The notes beneath the pieces are model-generated. The model saw only the letters and a program-made list of their open reading frames with translations, made no database searches and had not been told where the DNA came from. A stretch of 64,000 nucleotides of DNA from Pristimantibacillus sp052113225. GTDB taxonomy: Bacteria > Bacillota > Bacilli > Paenibacillales > Paenibacillaceae. Location of the stretch: assembly GCF_052113225.1 (NCBI RefSeq), contig NZ_JBFRCT010000005.1:310001-374000 (forward strand). Reading direction: 5' to 3'. Made by a program: the position numbers and the translations under genes. Below, piece by piece: positions 8,966-17,708 of the stretch (its first letter is position 1; the number at the start of each line of letters is the position of its first letter).

Positions 8966-9661
8966 TTGGATATGAGCAGCCATAACCATTTATCGGCGGG
9001 AGAGATTGCCGCTTATATTGACCATACTGTATTAAAGGCGGAAGCCACTAGAGAAGAGATTATCAAACTGTGTACGGAAGCGAAGCAGTACCATTTTGCA
9101 ACCGTATGTGTGAATCCGGGGTATGTCGCTCTTGCGGCGAAGGAGCTTGCAGGCTCTGGCGTTGGGATTACGACAGTAGCAGGCTTCCCGCTTGGCGCAA
9201 CGACAACGTTCACGAAAGCAGCGGAAGCGAAGGACGCGATTGCAAACGGAGCGACCGAAGTAGATATGGTCATCAACGTTGGGCTGATCAAGTCGGGTGA
9301 CTTTGAAGGCGTAAAGCGTGATGTTGAAGGCGTTGTTGAGGCGTGCAAAGGGAAAGCAGTTATGAAGGTCATTCTGGAGACAGGCCTGCTGACGGACGAG
9401 GAGAAGATTCGCGCTTGCGAGATTTGTAAAGAAGCGGGAGCAGACTTCGTGAAGACTTCGACGGGCTTTGGCAAAGGCGGCGCAACAGCAGAAGATATCG
9501 CTTTGATGCGTCGTACGGTTGGTCCGGATATGGGTGTAAAAGCATCCGGCGGCGTTCGCGATCTGGAGACAGCGCTCAAAATGATCGAAGCAGGAGCGAC
9601 TCGTATTGGTGCGAGCGCAAGTGTCGCGATTGTAACTGGCGGGACTGGCGAAGGGTACTAA
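8966..9661 (+). CDS. deoC: deoxyribose-phosphate aldolase
   Basis: Cytoplasmic class I aldolase (231 residues) that splits 2-deoxyribose 5-phosphate into acetaldehyde and glyceraldehyde 3-phosphate. The Schiff-base lysine is K163 in GADFVKTSTGFG; D100 in ATEVDMVINVG and the phosphate-binding VKASGGVRD segment are present. The start is ambiguous: TTG at 8966 is 6 bases from AGGAGG, ATG at 8972 is 12 bases away; TTG is preferred for spacing. It is encoded directly after deoR and close to a secreted 5'-nucleotidase, giving a nucleoside-sugar catabolic group. Confidence 0.95.
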   Translation: MDMSSHNHLSAGEIAAYIDHTVLKAEATREEIIKLCTEAKQYHFATVCVNPGYVALAAKELAGSGVGITTVAGFPLGATTTFTKAAEAKDAIANGATEVDMVINVGLIKSGDFEGVKRDVEGVVEACKGKAVMKVILETGLLTDEEKIRACEICKEAGADFVKTSTGFGKGGATAEDIALMRRTVGPDMGVKASGGVRDLETALKMIEAGATRIGASASVAIVTGGTGEGY

Positions 9662-9676
9662 TAAGTTTGATTAGGA

Positions 9677-9702
9677 GGGGCAGCCGCTTGCGGCTGTCCC
9701 TT
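9677..9702 (+). terminator. terminator after deoC
   Basis: GGGGCAGCCG and CGGCTGTCCC pair around a CTTG loop, followed by TTCATTT. The U-tract is short. Confidence 0.6.
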
Positions 9703-9868
9703 CATTTGGGATTGACCCTTTGCGGAGAGGCAGGGTACACTTAAGAAAGTTAGTTGAACGACCGGCTCGGTGCAGCTGGTTTTTTTATTGCAATGATTTA
9801 GGGTGAAGATGAGGTACCGGATCGGGAGCGCCTGATCGGACGTTATTATAGATTATTTGAGGTGAAAC

Positions 9869-11269
9869 ATGAGCATTAAAACTTCTTGGCGGGAGCAGTG
9901 GGCGAGTAACGTAAGTGTGAATGTATTGGCCGGCATTACAGCAACGCTGGCGCTTGTACCGGACTCGCTTGCTTTCTCATTTATGGCTGGGGTTCCGCCG
10001 GTCGTAGGCATTTATGCTTCGATTTGTATTTTGCTGGTCATTACGTTCTTAGGCGGCAGACCGGGGATGATCTCGGCAGCAGCGGGCTCGATGGCCGTAC
10101 TCATGCTGACGCTGGTGAAGGAGCAAGGGATTGAGTATTTGTTCGCGGCAACAGTGCTGACTGGTGTGATTCAGTATTTCATGGGCGTCTTTAAGCTTGG
10201 TAAGCTGATGCGATTTGTACCTTCGGGTGTGCTGACCGGCTTCATTAATGCGCTCGCGATTATGATTTTCTTATCTCAGCTGCGGTATTTCAAAGGCGAG
10301 TCTTGGGTGATGTACGTGCTTGTAGCCGTCACTCTTGGCATCATCTATCTGGTACCGCGGTTCTTCAAGGCCATTCCATCACCGCTTATTGCTGTAGTTG
10401 TGCTGACGCTGGCGGTTTGGGCATTTGGTATGGGGGATGTAACTCGGATCGGCGATATCGCCGAGATTGATGCATCGCTGCCATCCTTCTTGCTGCCGGA
10501 TATTCCATTTAGCTGGGATACGCTATGGATTATTCTCCCTTACTCCTTGTCGCTTGCCGTTGTTGGTTATACCGAGACGATGCTGACACATAACCTGCTC
10601 GACGAGATGACCGGAGAGAAGACGGATAAGAACCGCGAGATGAGAGGGCAGGGGATCGCTAATATCGTAGCTGGATTTTTCGGCGGGATGGCAGGTTGTG
10701 CGCTTGTTGCGGAGTCGGTTCTTAATGTGAAAATGGGCGGGAAAAATCGTTTGTCCACCCTAGTCGCTGCACTGTTCCTGCTTCTGCTTGTTGTGCTGCT
10801 CGGCGACTTGCTGTCGCTGGTGCCGATGGCTGCGCTGGTCGGGATCATGCTGATGGTATGTATCGCGATCTTCGATTGGAACTCCGTATTCCGTATGAAC
10901 CGTTTGCCGGTTGGTGAGACGGGAGTGATGGTCGTGACGGTTGGTGCCGTACTGTTGACGCATGACCTCGCGATTGGTGTACTGGCAGGTGTATTTGTGA
11001 GCATTATCTGGTTCGCGGTAAAAGCCTCCAAAGTGCATGTACACAGCGAGTGGGAAGGCTCAACAAGAACGTACCGTGTGCAAGGACAGCTGTTCTTCGC
11101 ATCCGCCTCCGAGCTGGAGGAGCGGATCGAGCATGACTGTGCCGCCGAACAGGTCCACATCGACCTGACGGGCACGAAAGTATGGGATCATACCGCTAGT
11201 CTCGCTGTCCGCAAGACAGTCGACCGGTTGCAAAAGAACGGTAAACAAGTTACCGTTGCTGGCGTGTAA
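9869..11269 (+). CDS. SulP/SLC26 family anion permease with STAS domain
   Basis: Membrane transporter of 466 residues. The N-terminal signature LAGITATLALVPDSLAFSFM at about 20-40 and GGRPGMISAAAGSMAVL are characteristic of SulP proteins. About ten hydrophobic segments run to residue 380. A C-terminal STAS domain (about 385-466) contains the QVHIDLTGTKVWDHTASLAV segment of anti-sigma-antagonist folds. Likely substrates are sulfate, bicarbonate or other anions; sequence alone does not decide. The ATG is preceded by GAGGTGAAAC. A hairpin with T-run at about 9762-9788 lies upstream, and a strong terminator follows. Confidence 0.88.
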   Translation: MSIKTSWREQWASNVSVNVLAGITATLALVPDSLAFSFMAGVPPVVGIYASICILLVITFLGGRPGMISAAAGSMAVLMLTLVKEQGIEYLFAATVLTGVIQYFMGVFKLGKLMRFVPSGVLTGFINALAIMIFLSQLRYFKGESWVMYVLVAVTLGIIYLVPRFFKAIPSPLIAVVVLTLAVWAFGMGDVTRIGDIAEIDASLPSFLLPDIPFSWDTLWIILPYSLSLAVVGYTETMLTHNLLDEMTGEKTDKNREMRGQGIANIVAGFFGGMAGCALVAESVLNVKMGGKNRLSTLVAALFLLLLVVLLGDLLSLVPMAALVGIMLMVCIAIFDWNSVFRMNRLPVGETGVMVVTVGAVLLTHDLAIGVLAGVFVSIIWFAVKASKVHVHSEWEGSTRTYRVQGQLFFASASELEERIEHDCAAEQVHIDLTGTKVWDHTASLAVRKTVDRLQKNGKQVTVAGV

Positions 11270-11290
11270 ACGAATATGCAGCAGTATGAA

Positions 11291-11318
11291 GAAAAGGCCT
11301 CCCTCGGAGGCCTTTTCT
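11291..11318 (+). terminator. terminator after the SulP gene
   Basis: AAAAGGCCTCC and GGAGGCCTTTT form an 11-bp perfect stem with a three-base loop. Confidence 0.8.
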
Positions 11319-11362
11319 CGTTGGGGGCCGCCGAGGACGGAGCTTTTGCCTAGTCCAAAGCA

Positions 11363-11690
11363 CCTTAACGATGCGCGACATCGTTAAGGTGGCAGAAAAG
11401 TAACAAAAATAGGCCCTTAACGATGAGCCACATCGTTAAGCCGCCGCCGAACGCCCGCATCAGGCTGATATGTAGCAAAATGCTCGTCCTTAACGCTGTG
11501 CGACATCGTTAAGACAACAGAAAAGTAACAAAAGTGGTTGCTTAACGATGCGCCACATCGTTAAGTAGCTGTTGGACGCCTGCATCTGGCCGAAATGAAG
11601 CAAAATGAGCTGTCTTAACGCTGTGCGACATCGTTAAGACGGCAGAAAAGTAACATTAGTGTGTGCTTAAAGATGCGCCACATCGTCAAG
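11363..11690. repeat. array of six CTTAACGATG..CATCGTTAAG palindromes, 125-bp period
   Basis: Six 25-bp palindromes begin at 11364, 11416, 11489, 11541, 11614 and 11666. Their spacing alternates 52, 73, 52, 73, 52, so a 125-bp composite unit is repeated. The five-base centre alternates between TGCGA-like and CGCCA-like. The region lies between two convergent genes and holds no reading frame of interest. A second array of the same design is at 35166. Confidence 0.92.
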
Positions 11691-11710
11691 CCGCTGAGCG
11701 TCCGCGCATC

Positions 11711-11736
11711 AAAAAAGGCCATCCCATAGGATGGCC
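11711..11736 (-). terminator. terminator of the mutarotase-like gene
   Basis: On the minus strand GGCCATCC and GGATGGCC pair around a four-base loop and are followed by six T residues, close to the stop codon. Confidence 0.8.
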
Positions 11737-11744
11737 CCAACAAA

Positions 11745-12614
11745 TTAACGTTCGCAGCTGATGGTCAGATTCGCGTTAAGTGTGCCGCCGGCTTCGAGCA
11801 TATAGAGCTCTTCTTGGCGGTTCAACTCACCGGTCATTGCCATCCAAGGCTCGACGCAGACAAAAGGCTTGTCCTGCACGGACCAGAGGACGACATATTT
11901 GAAAACATCATCATACGTCATACGAACACGAGCGCCTTCAATAACCGGGAACGTGATCTCACGTTTCACGGGATCAAGCAGCGTCACCGACTCCACCATA
12001 CCGTCCAAATCAAGCACGCCGGTGAATGGTTTTTCGACCATATCGTTATAATCCAGGTAACGAGTAGCATCCGTCTCATAAGCCAGACGCTTCGAATCCG
12101 TTAAGAAATAAGGATGGAAGCCCGCGTAGAACGGCATTGCAGCAACATCAGTCAGATTGCGGTATTGCTGGCGGATATGAAGCTCACCGTTCACCAGGGC
12201 ATAAGTGAAGCTTAATTCAAAATCAAACGGATAGCTGTCTTTCGTCACTTCACTGCTTTTCAGTACAATCGTGATGGATGCTTCTCCATCTGTATTTGTT
12301 CCAGCTACTTCCCATACGGAAGTACGTGCTACGCCGTGGTTAGCCATGTCATACGACTTGCCGTCCCAAATATAAGTGCGATTGTCGAGCTGCCCGCAGA
12401 TCGGGAACAGGATCGGATTACCGCCTCGGATATTAGCGGTCGGATGCTCGAACGTTGCTTTATCCAGGTAAAAGACTTCAAGTCCGTTAAGCTGACAGCC
12501 GATAACAATACCGCCACGCTCCGGGCATACCTGAATGCGGGAAGAAGTGCCCTCTTCGATTAGCTCATAAATCTTATAGGTATCTGTATAGCTGTTGATT
12601 TGAAACTGGCTCAT
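11745..12614 (-). CDS. aldose 1-epimerase family protein
   Basis: Galactose-mutarotase-like beta-sandwich protein of 289 residues, likely cytoplasmic, that would interconvert sugar anomers or sugar phosphates. Typical segments are GNPILFPICGQL near 65-76, the His-containing NHGVARTSVWEV near 92-103, AGFHPYF near 164-170 and the late CVEPWMAMTGELNRQEE segment with the catalytic Glu region. AGGAGGG lies 6 bases before the ATG. No sugar operon surrounds it, so its substrate is open. Confidence 0.85.
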   Translation of the reverse strand: MSQFQINSYTDTYKIYELIEEGTSSRIQVCPERGGIVIGCQLNGLEVFYLDKATFEHPTANIRGGNPILFPICGQLDNRTYIWDGKSYDMANHGVARTSVWEVAGTNTDGEASITIVLKSSEVTKDSYPFDFELSFTYALVNGELHIRQQYRNLTDVAAMPFYAGFHPYFLTDSKRLAYETDATRYLDYNDMVEKPFTGVLDLDGMVESVTLLDPVKREITFPVIEGARVRMTYDDVFKYVVLWSVQDKPFVCVEPWMAMTGELNRQEELYMLEAGGTLNANLTISCER

Positions 12615-12666
12615 AAGGCCCTCCTAAGTAGTTAATTTCTGATTCCATCATACCATAAAATAAAGA

Positions 12667-12694
12667 AAAGGCTGTCCCGTGAAGGACAGCCTTT
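12667..12694 (-). terminator. terminator of the PrsA-like foldase gene
   Basis: AAAGGCTGTCC and GGACAGCCTTT form an 11-bp stem just beyond the foldase stop codon. Confidence 0.75.
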
Positions 12695-12698
12695 CGTC

Positions 12699-13868
12699 TT
12701 ACTTCGTTGCGTCAGCCGCAGGGCTAGCATCAGCGTTTGTTCCTGCATCCGTGCTTGCTGCTGGGGAAGCAGATGCATCTGCTGCTGCAGCTGGATCCAG
12801 CTTGTTCGTGATTTTTGCTTTTGCTTTCAGGTCAGCCAGCCAAGTCGAGGACAGCTCGCTTACTTTTTGTGTAACCAGTTGGTATTTGATGTCTTCTTTT
12901 TTGTCTTCAAGCGTAGGAGTTACAGCTGCTTTCTCATCGGTTTTCTTGATGATGTGGTAACCGTAGCTTGTTTGTACAACGCCGCTCAGCTCGCCAACTT
13001 TAAGGGCAAATGCCGCATCATCGAATGCAGCTTCCATTGTGCCTTTAGCGAAGAAGTTGAGGTCGCCGCCGTTGTCTTTCGTACCTGTATCTGTCGATTT
13101 CTCTTTAGCCAGCGTTGCGAAATCAGCGCCGCCTTTCAGCTCTTTCAGAATAGCTTCAGCTTCTTCCTTCGTAGCTACGAGGATATGCGAAGCACGGATT
13201 TGTGCAGGAGTCGCCATGGACTCTTTATTTTGATCGTAGTACGTTTTGATATCGGCATCTGTTACCTTAACTTGCGGCTCAAGAATTTTACGGATTGTTA
13301 CTTGAGTACCTGCATCTTCACGCAAGCTTTCTTCAGTCATACCGTATTGTTGCAGTGTTTGCTGGAATTCATCTTCCGAACCAAACGATTTCTTCAGGTT
13401 CTCAATTTCTTTGTCGATATCTGCTTCAGTAACCGTTACTTTTGCATCTTTTGCTGCTTGGTCGATCAGCTCTTGTGTGATCATGTTATCCAGCGTAGAT
13501 GTGCCGCCTTGCTTCACCAAGGAATCATACAGCTTGTCCTTCGAAATTTTAACACCGTTAACGGTAGCAACAGCTTCTGTGCCGCCTCCGAAAGGTGGTT
13601 TAATCAATACGATAATAAGCACGATGGCCAAAATCGCCGAAACCGCGATCCAAGCTTTGCCGCCGCTGCGGCCGCCTGCTGCCGAGGCAGGAGTTTGGGA
13701 AGTAGGAGCTTGCTGCTGTTCCTTCTCTTCCGCTTCAACCTCATTGTCCTCTGCTGCTTCTACGATTTCTTCATTGTTGTCATTCTCATACGCGTACTGT
13801 ACTTCGTTCTCAGCAGCCGTGTCCCGTTCTTCTTCTTCTCTTTTGTGCTGCGAGTCTTTGTTTTCCAT
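12699..13868 (-). CDS. membrane-anchored parvulin-type peptidyl-prolyl isomerase, PrsA/SurA-like
   Basis: Extracytoplasmic folding helper of 389 residues. Residues 1-70 are a charged, Glu-rich and probably cytoplasmic tail. One membrane helix (WIAVSAILAIVLIIVLI) sits near 74-91. A SurA_N-like domain follows (residues about 105-215), then the parvulin domain with RASHILVATKEEAEAIL near 222-240 and YGYHIIKK near 303-310. The C-terminus is a low-complexity Ala/Ser/Asp tail. Unlike Bacillus PrsA there is no lipobox; anchoring is by a transmembrane helix behind a cytoplasmic tail. It should assist folding of secreted proteins at the outer membrane face. Confidence 0.85.
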   Translation of the reverse strand: MENKDSQHKREEEERDTAAENEVQYAYENDNNEEIVEAAEDNEVEAEEKEQQQAPTSQTPASAAGGRSGGKAWIAVSAILAIVLIIVLIKPPFGGGTEAVATVNGVKISKDKLYDSLVKQGGTSTLDNMITQELIDQAAKDAKVTVTEADIDKEIENLKKSFGSEDEFQQTLQQYGMTEESLREDAGTQVTIRKILEPQVKVTDADIKTYYDQNKESMATPAQIRASHILVATKEEAEAILKELKGGADFATLAKEKSTDTGTKDNGGDLNFFAKGTMEAAFDDAAFALKVGELSGVVQTSYGYHIIKKTDEKAAVTPTLEDKKEDIKYQLVTQKVSELSSTWLADLKAKAKITNKLDPAAAADASASPAASTDAGTNADASPAADATK

Positions 13869-14069
13869 TTCAATAAAACTCCCTTCGACAAAAACGCACT
13901 ATTTTTACAATCTTCACCTACTATAACAAAACAATTCGGGAAAAACCTTAATTCAAAATAAAAATATGTTGCATTCAGCCGCTTTTCGTATAATGGTATA
14001 TGTATACAGTATTAGACTTTAGTCACGGAAGGCGCGACTAAAGAACTAGTGACGAGAGGTGGGGGACGT

Positions 14070-16121
14070 TTGGTCACATTACACGGAGAATATAACGGCT
14101 GGGTTATACTTCTCTCTTTCATCATCGCTTTATTCGTTTCGTACTCTGCCTTGAATCTAGTGTATAAAATATCCCACTCCAAGGGGAAGGTGCAGCTGGG
14201 CTGGACGCTCGCCGGAGCCTTTGTAATGGGCAGCGGCGTATGGACCATGCATTTCATAGGAATGATGGCCTTTCATATCGGAATCCCGATTACATACGAC
14301 GTTCCAATTACGCTTTTATCAATCATGGCAAGCATAGGTGCTTCCTATGTCGCCTTTTATTTAACGCTGGCAAAAGAAATTAACCGCCTTAAACTCCTCT
14401 TCGGAGGCTTTGTGATGGGCGCCGGAATCGTCGCTATGCATTATACAGGTATGGCTTCGATGCATTCCCCAACAATGTCTATACAATATAACCCACATAT
14501 GTGGATATTATCCGCAGTGATTGCTGTGATTACTTCTTGTGCAGCTCTTTACTTCTTTATTAATTTCAGGGATGGCAGCAGGGCAGCATGGTCCAAATGG
14601 GCGGCTGCTGCACTAATGGGCCTTGCCGTATGCGGTATGCATTACACGGGCATGGGGGCAGCATCGTTCTGGTGTGGTGAAATAGCAGCAAATGCTATAA
14701 CGGGCGACATCCCCATTAATCAGTTTCTTCTAATAAGTGTAACCTTGGTTACCTTGCTTATTATGCTCGTTACCTGGATCGCGATTTACCTGGATCGTAC
14801 GGTGCTGGAGCGGATGGCCTACAGTGATCCGCTGACTGGCCTCGCAAACCGCCATGCGATGAACCGCTATTTTAACAGCAGGCTGGATAGTGCCCGTTCT
14901 TACGGCTTATTGTTCCTCGATCTGGATCAGTTCAAGATTATTAATGATACGCTTGGTCATGATGTTGGCGATTTGCTTGTTGAAGCCGTTGCGAAGAGGC
15001 TGCGGTCTCATGAGAATGAAGGGGCACAAACCTTCCGTCTTGGCGGGGATGAATTCCTGCTCATGACCAAAGGAATGGATCAGTCTGAAGTGGAACAGCT
15101 TGCAACAAATATTCTGGAAGATATACGAAAGCCTTATCTGCTTGAGGACAATGAGCTCTACATAACCGGAAGTATCGGGATCAGTATGTTTCCAGAGCAT
15201 GGCAAGGATCGCTCATCGCTCTTGATTGCCGCGGATACGGCGATGTATCAGGCCAAACACCGGGGCAAAAATCAATACTGCCTTTATAATAAGCAAATGG
15301 AGCGGGAGCTTTTGCGTCGTATGGAATTGGAGAAGGATCTGAGAATGGCGCTGGCGAAGGATCAATTCGTGGTCCATTATCAGCCGAAATGGGACGCGTC
15401 ATCCAACCGTCCGATCGGGGTGGAAGCTCTGCTGCGCTGGAATCATCCTGGCTTTGGCCGTGTGTCGCCTGATGAGTTTATCCCGATCGCTGAGGAGACT
15501 GGAATGATCTTGCCGATCACCCGCTGGGTACTTGGACAAGCCTGCCGGGACTGCTTTGAATGGAACGAAGGCAGAGAGGTACCGTTAAGCGTGTCGGTTA
15601 ATATGTCTGTTAGTGTTTTTGACAGCAAAAATCTCGAGGATATGGTCGTTTCGGCACTGCTCCATTCCAGTCTTGATGCGAAGCTGCTGGAGCTCGAAAT
15701 AACAGAGACCATCGTGATGCATAACGTGGAGGATGTTGTTGAACAATTGAAGCCGCTTCGTGAGAGAGGTGTACTTATCTCTATGGATGACTTTGGTGCA
15801 GGTTATTCCGCGTTAGGCTCGCTTGATCTTATCCCGTTCCAAACGTTAAAAATTGACAAGTTATACATGCAGCAAAGTGAGTCGCCCTCCAAACGTGCTA
15901 TTGTTCACACCATTATTATGCTGGCTAAACAGCTTAATCTGGACGTAATAGCCGAAGGGGTAGAGAATGAGCAGCAAATTGCTTTCCTGCAATCAGCTGG
16001 GTGCAGTATGATGCAGGGGTTTTACTTCAGCAAGCCGATGGCGCGTGCTGATTTGGATCTTTGGTTACAGCAGTCGATGTTCGTTAGTCATCCTCAAACG
16101 TCGCAGAGCATGCTCGTATAA
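14070..16121 (+). CDS. MHYT-GGDEF-EAL membrane c-di-GMP enzyme
   Basis: Bifunctional c-di-GMP turnover protein of 683 residues. Seven N-terminal helices contain three MHYT-type motifs (WTMHFIGMMAFH, VAMHYTGMASMH, CGMHYTGMGAASF), a sensor thought to bind copper and respond to oxygen, CO or NO. The GGDEF signature is intact at residues 325-329, so synthesis is possible. The EAL signature is intact at 452-454, with MDDFGAGYS and IAEGVE also present, so hydrolysis is possible. TTG at 14070 lies 5 bases after GAGAGGTGGGGG; a GTG at 14049 precedes that site and is disfavoured. A hairpin CTTTAGTC/GACTAAAG lies just upstream at 14017-14040. The HD-GYP gene follows after 24 bp. Confidence 0.93.
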   Translation: MVTLHGEYNGWVILLSFIIALFVSYSALNLVYKISHSKGKVQLGWTLAGAFVMGSGVWTMHFIGMMAFHIGIPITYDVPITLLSIMASIGASYVAFYLTLAKEINRLKLLFGGFVMGAGIVAMHYTGMASMHSPTMSIQYNPHMWILSAVIAVITSCAALYFFINFRDGSRAAWSKWAAAALMGLAVCGMHYTGMGAASFWCGEIAANAITGDIPINQFLLISVTLVTLLIMLVTWIAIYLDRTVLERMAYSDPLTGLANRHAMNRYFNSRLDSARSYGLLFLDLDQFKIINDTLGHDVGDLLVEAVAKRLRSHENEGAQTFRLGGDEFLLMTKGMDQSEVEQLATNILEDIRKPYLLEDNELYITGSIGISMFPEHGKDRSSLLIAADTAMYQAKHRGKNQYCLYNKQMERELLRRMELEKDLRMALAKDQFVVHYQPKWDASSNRPIGVEALLRWNHPGFGRVSPDEFIPIAEETGMILPITRWVLGQACRDCFEWNEGREVPLSVSVNMSVSVFDSKNLEDMVVSALLHSSLDAKLLELEITETIVMHNVEDVVEQLKPLRERGVLISMDDFGAGYSALGSLDLIPFQTLKIDKLYMQQSESPSKRAIVHTIIMLAKQLNLDVIAEGVENEQQIAFLQSAGCSMMQGFYFSKPMARADLDLWLQQSMFVSHPQTSQSMLV

Positions 16122-16145
16122 CGTAGGCCAAGGAGGGCGTAGGAT

Positions 16146-17567
16146 TTGCAAAATCAGACGAAAACCTATATATATCTCATTCTATCGATGGCGGTCCCAC
16201 TTATCGTTTTTTGTATGCTTAATGCCCATTCGTCATGGGATTATCAGTTTAATTCGCCAAGCTTTCATTTTTATGTCGTCAGCATAGTATCCGGTGCGGC
16301 ATTTGCTCTTGCAGTAGCTATCGGGATTGCGGCTATACGGCTTCGTAATCTGAAAATCAGCTTTTTATCGTTATCTTTTGTATCGTTAGCGGCTTTATTT
16401 ATCGTTCATGGGTTGTCCACTCCGATGGATGGTATGCATATGTATCATTCTTCATCTGTCCCGAGTAATGCAGCTCAGTTGAGCATTTTGCTGGCTGTAT
16501 TGTGGCTCTGGATGTCTTCCATGTCGTCGGATCGCCGAATAATTAGCTGGCTCTCTGCGCATCAGCGCTGGCTGCTGCCGATCTGGACCTTGTCACTTGG
16601 CGCTATCTGTACTGTTCTATGGCTTTTCTCCGACCAGCTGCCATGGCTTCAGTTAAAAGAGGAGCCGGTGGCTAGATGGTCGGTCTCCTTACTTATTGCT
16701 GGATTAAATCTATGGACGATGTACCGTTATTTGGAGACCTATATGTCTACGCGGTTTCCGCTTCAGCTTGCGATCGTATACAGCTCCGGCTGGATGATTG
16801 CAGCACAGATTATCAACGTCACAGGTAAGCTGTGGATGATGAGTTGGTGGATCTATCACTTATTGCTGCTTGCCTCTATTGTCGCGATGATCGTCGGGAT
16901 TTACCGGCAGTACCAAAGTGCGGGCTCCTATACGAAATCACTTAAGCAGCTGTTCCAGAACGATCCGAAGGAATGGATTCATGGCTATATGTCACCTGCG
17001 GTACACGAGCTGATTCGCGCGACGGAAACCCGAGATGCTTATACGGCTGGACATAATTACCGCGTGGCGTTATATGCCATTCAGCTTGGGGAAGAGCTTG
17101 GGCTGAGCAGGGACCAGCTGCGTGCTATTGCGCAGGGAGGCATTGTCCATGATATCGGAAAGATCAGCATTCCTGATCATATTCTGAACAAGCCGGGCAA
17201 ACTGACTCCGGAAGAGCGTCAGGTCATCGAGAAACATCCGGTTACAGGGTTTGACCTTTGCCGCCGGCTGGGCTTTATGCAGGAGGAGCTGACCGTTATC
17301 CGGTCTCATCATGAACGTTGGGATGGAAGCGGTTACCCTGATGCGCTGAGTGGAGAAAACATTCCGCTGCTGGCCAGAGTAACAGCTGTAGCGGATGTCT
17401 ACGACGCATTGACTTCGTCCCGTTCCTACCGCGCTGCCTTGTCGCATGAGGAAGCGATGGGGATTATCTGCAAGGAGCGGGGGAAACATTTTGACCCGTT
17501 GTGTGTGGATGCACTGGTGCGAATTGCCGGTGAGAAGGGCTGGGCCTTTAAGGCTTCGGTTAGTTGA
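16146..17567 (+). CDS. membrane HD-GYP c-di-GMP phosphodiesterase
   Basis: 473 residues with about eight N-terminal helices (residues 8-265) and a C-terminal HD-GYP domain. The HD pair is at 335-336 (HDIGKISIPDHIL), followed by EKHPVTGFDL, SHHERWDGSGYP with GYP at 396-398, and ADVYDALTSSRSYR. All are intact, so it should hydrolyse c-di-GMP to pGpG or GMP. TTG at 16146 is 9 bases from AAGGAGG. It lies 24 bp after the MHYT-GGDEF-EAL gene and is probably co-transcribed, giving one synthase/hydrolase plus a second hydrolase in a unit. Confidence 0.92.
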   Translation: MQNQTKTYIYLILSMAVPLIVFCMLNAHSSWDYQFNSPSFHFYVVSIVSGAAFALAVAIGIAAIRLRNLKISFLSLSFVSLAALFIVHGLSTPMDGMHMYHSSSVPSNAAQLSILLAVLWLWMSSMSSDRRIISWLSAHQRWLLPIWTLSLGAICTVLWLFSDQLPWLQLKEEPVARWSVSLLIAGLNLWTMYRYLETYMSTRFPLQLAIVYSSGWMIAAQIINVTGKLWMMSWWIYHLLLLASIVAMIVGIYRQYQSAGSYTKSLKQLFQNDPKEWIHGYMSPAVHELIRATETRDAYTAGHNYRVALYAIQLGEELGLSRDQLRAIAQGGIVHDIGKISIPDHILNKPGKLTPEERQVIEKHPVTGFDLCRRLGFMQEELTVIRSHHERWDGSGYPDALSGENIPLLARVTAVADVYDALTSSRSYRAALSHEEAMGIICKERGKHFDPLCVDALVRIAGEKGWAFKASVS

Positions 17568-17647
17568 GTGGGAGTAAGGGATGCATAGGCCGCATAGCCC
17601 GGGTTTATTTCCATGGATGACGGGTGTATGATAGAGGGGTTATTACA

Positions 17648-17682
17648 TAGAAATAGAAAAAGAAATAGAAATAGAAATTCTC
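17648..17682 (+). repeat. AGAAAT-type hexanucleotide microsatellite
   Basis: About five imperfect copies of AGAAAT/AGAAAA stand 25-60 bases before the aldo/keto reductase start. They are open in frame with it (a run of Arg-Asn/Arg-Lys) but lie upstream of the ribosome site AAAGGAAGGAA, so are probably untranslated. Confidence 0.6.
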
Positions 17683-17708
17683 TTCATAGAAAGGAAGGAA
17701 TTACACAA

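Noticed and set aside
12867..13961. 364-codon open frame on the plus strand
   Set aside because: Opposite strand of the PrsA-like foldase; Phe/Cys-rich composition typical of an antisense shadow.
13960..14069. c-di-GMP riboswitch before the MHYT-GGDEF-EAL gene
   Set aside because: Only a simple 8-bp hairpin is present; the conserved GEMM bases are not seen. A TATAAT at 13989 lacks a properly spaced -35 box.
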